DNA of 64,000 nt from Acidobacteriota bacterium (GTDB taxonomy: Bacteria; Acidobacteriota; Blastocatellia; Pyrinomonadales; Pyrinomonadaceae), in NCBI GenBank assembly GCA_019639155.1, contig JAHBSJ010000008.1:1-64000 (forward strand), given 5' to 3'. Positions 62,518-64,000 of the stretch are shown piece by piece. The notes beneath the pieces were generated by a model. That model was not told where the DNA came from and did not search any database. It was given only the letters and a program-made list of their open reading frames with translations. A program made the translations under genes and the position numbers. Within the stretch, counting starts at the first letter, position 1, and each line of letters starts with the position of its first letter.

Positions 62518-62856
62518 TTATTCGGCAGGCTGCCGGAGTGACTTCATGTAGTCAACAAGTGCTTTCGCTTCCTCGGTCTTCATTCCCTTTGCCTCGTAGC
62601 CCGGCATATGGGGTGGCTTTTCCATCTTCTTACCCTTCATAATGATCTCGATCTGTTCTTCTTCCGGCATATTCGGATCATAGAACTTCTCGGCCTTTGG
62701 GCTATGGCAGACCGCACAGTTCTTTTTATAGGATGCGGCCGCATCCTGAACCTCTTCCCCGGCGAAACTCTGTGTTTCGGCGCGGAAAACCATAACAAGT
62801 GCTATCAGAATAAGAAAAGAGATAATTGCGGCAAATTTTGCGTTTCTGGTCTTCAT
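62518..62856 (-). CDS. Small monoheme cytochrome c
   Basis: The 112-residue product has a signal anchor (about 8-27) and one heme site CAVCH (47-51) with YKKNCAVCHSPKAEKFYDPN. Methionines in KPPHMPGYEAKGMKTEEAKA offer the sixth heme ligand, and a C-terminal helix ALVDYMKSLRQ closes the class I cytochrome c fold. It is a likely soluble or membrane-tethered periplasmic electron carrier. GGGAG precedes the ATG at 62856; the frame is open upstream but without supporting features. A TGCGA-N6-TCACA site lies 180 bp upstream, consistent with co-regulation with the decaheme operon. Confidence 0.88.
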   Translation of the reverse strand: MKTRNAKFAAIISFLILIALVMVFRAETQSFAGEEVQDAAASYKKNCAVCHSPKAEKFYDPNMPEEEQIEIIMKGKKMEKPPHMPGYEAKGMKTEEAKALVDYMKSLRQPAE

Positions 62857-63035
62857 GTGTGACTCCCTATACATAATGTTGTCTTGGGGACGACAAGTAG
62901 GACGCCCCTCACACATAAACATTGGCAAAACCTGTGCCACCGCGGAACTTTCCCCATTACGGCGAAAACACCCTACAGTATCAGCACTTTTGCGTTTACT
63001 CTTAGTTCTTGGATTATCAAATATCTTCTGAGAAG

Positions 63036-63051
63036 TGCGAAAAATATCACA
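63036..63051. promoter_or_regulatory. CRP/FNR-type operator before the small cytochrome c gene
   Basis: TGCGAAAAATATCACA fits TGTGA-N6-TCACA with one mismatch. It lies in the 286-bp gap upstream of the minus-strand cytochrome c gene. The remaining gap shows no gene. Confidence 0.6.
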
Positions 63052-63142
63052 CTCATAGCGCTAAAACTTTGAGCCTGGGTCTCAAGTGTATTACCCTTCG
63101 CTCCAGGAAATACCGCAACTGCAGCGTCGGTTCAAATTACTC

Positions 63143-64000
63143 TTAATGCTTGACCGTGAACAGCGTTACAAAGATCGCCATAACCAGCAACAAACCGGTA
63201 ATATATGCGGCAAAACCGAAAACCCGAGCAACCGCCCTGAAAGACTTTGACGGCGGCGGCACCAATACGTCCTCGAGCTTACCTTCCTCGACCAGCCTTG
63301 CATATTCGACAGGCCTCTCATCTTTGAACCACGAGAGCCGAACTTTACCGGTGAACATTACAATATCCATCGGAAAATTCTCAGGCCTCAAATGATTATG
63401 GAAAAAGTGGAACGAGAATATGAAAGCCGTCGCAAGCAATGCCTCTTCACCATGGACGATGGTTGCGATATTAAGCGCCTCGCCCGGCAGAAATCGCGTA
63501 AAGAACGTCGGGAACCACAACATCAATCCAGAGATGCCGATGACCGGAACACCCCAAAATACTGCGAAATAATCGAATTTTTCCCAGTAAGTGAAACGGT
63601 CGAGTTTCGGACGAGGCCCGAGATAGAAGAACCATCGGAACATATTGAATGCGTCGATGAAGTCCTGCTTTCTGATCATCATCGTTTCAGGCCCGAAAAA
63701 TGCTCTCTTATCACGCTCGACGAATGCCTTTTTCAAAACGAACCACAGATGGTAGCCGGCATATCCGAACGTGATGATCGCACAAACGCGATGTATGAAC
63801 CGTGTAACGGCTAGGCCGCCATGCATCTCTACTACCCATTTACCCCAGTCGGTGAACGAATACATCAGCGGCAGGCCCGTCGCGGCAAGGCCAAGGAAAC
63901 TGACGATGATCGCGACATGGGTCAATCTATGCTGACGCGAAAATCTTAGGACCCATTTTTCCTCTTCATCGCGTACACGTTTATGAGATTCTCCTTTTAT
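63143..64000 (-). CDS. Cytochrome b (formate-dehydrogenase gamma type), C-terminal part, runs off right edge
   Basis: The minus-strand frame stays open to base 64000, so the TTG at 63925 is not the real start; translation upstream gives [20 protein letters not shown], the usual lead-in to this family. The visible 285 residues have four helices with candidate heme b histidines: [60 protein letters not shown] and [20 protein letters not shown]. This is the FdnI/HydC-type diheme b subunit that exchanges electrons with quinone. In CbcL-like proteins it is fused behind a multiheme c domain; whether that is so here lies outside the window. Confidence 0.88.
   Translation of the reverse strand: MKGESHKRVRDEEEKWVLRFSRQHRLTHVAIIVSFLGLAATGLPLMYSFTDWGKWVVEMHGGLAVTRFIHRVCAIITFGYAGYHLWFVLKKAFVERDKRAFFGPETMMIRKQDFIDAFNMFRWFFYLGPRPKLDRFTYWEKFDYFAVFWGVPVIGISGLMLWFPTFFTRFLPGEALNIATIVHGEEALLATAFIFSFHFFHNHLRPENFPMDIVMFTGKVRLSWFKDERPVEYARLVEEGKLEDVLVPPPSKSFRAVARVFGFAAYITGLLLVMAIFVTLFTVKH

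Overview
The window looks like chromosomal DNA of a free-living Gram-negative bacterium, most likely an Acidobacteriota of the Blastocatellia/Pyrinomonadaceae type. This is inferred, not proven, from a 1330-residue TonB-dependent-receptor-like protein with an N-terminal carboxypeptidase-regulatory domain, a GWxTD protein, many exported proteins of unknown role, and intergenic repeats built on GCAAAG and CACTCACCATCAAC units. gyrB, recF, mnmG, parA, parB and parS-like palindromes lie within about 27 kb, so the replication origin may be near, although no dnaA is present.

Layout. 1-481 is the start of gltX (runs off the left edge), followed by about 830 bp of repeat-rich non-coding DNA. 1.3-7.1 kb holds a YdeI-like gene, galU, the cyclic-di-AMP pair cdaA-cdaR, an O-antigen-ligase-like protein with a PDZ-like insertion, and a methyltransferase. 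7.3-17.4 kb holds a beta-lactamase-fold hydrolase, ttcA, a bactofilin, mscL, an operon of a trypsin-fold pseudoprotease with mnmA and 5-formyl-THF cyclo-ligase, a Tat-exported SGNH hydrolase and a MATE transporter. 17.4-30.2 kb holds the giant outer-membrane protein, aat, a saccharopine-dehydrogenase-like protein, gyrB and recF (separated by a gene of opposite strand), two TlpA-like thioredoxin genes (the second with a textbook leaderless promoter) and tRNA-Ser(UGA). 30.2-36.2 kb holds a FadR-like TetR regulator with a perfect FadR box, its acyl-CoA synthetase partner, an SLBB export protein, an aminotransferase and a two-PDZ protein.

36.2-43.8 kb is a minus-strand cluster, largely of membrane proteins: an AdoMet decarboxylase, a double zinc-ribbon DUF4178 protein, a 49-residue single-pass protein, a DUF350 protein, a membrane-anchored spermidine-synthase-like enzyme, a Tat-type FAD oxidoreductase lipoprotein and two further membrane proteins. 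It reads as a pathway that makes decarboxylated AdoMet and uses it to aminopropylate something at the membrane. Its substrate is unknown, and it is one of the two best candidates for an undescribed system.

43.9-51.8 kb holds a lipoprotein, the GWxTD protein, tatC-tatB-parB-parA and mnmG, with variant parS palindromes before parA. 51.8-56.5 kb holds a universal stress protein and an operon pairing an AstE/aspartoacylase-type amidohydrolase with a GCS2-type carboxylate-amine ligase fused to CBS domains.

56.6-64.0 kb is a respiratory locus: a CRP/FNR-family regulator, a decaheme MtrA/DmsE-type cytochrome, an MtrB/PioB-type barrel, an inner-membrane octaheme cytochrome, a small cytochrome c and a cytochrome b that runs off the right edge. 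Together these could carry electrons from quinol to the cell surface. TGTGA-N6-TCACA-type operators precede two of the cytochrome genes and match the CRP-like recognition helix of the regulator.
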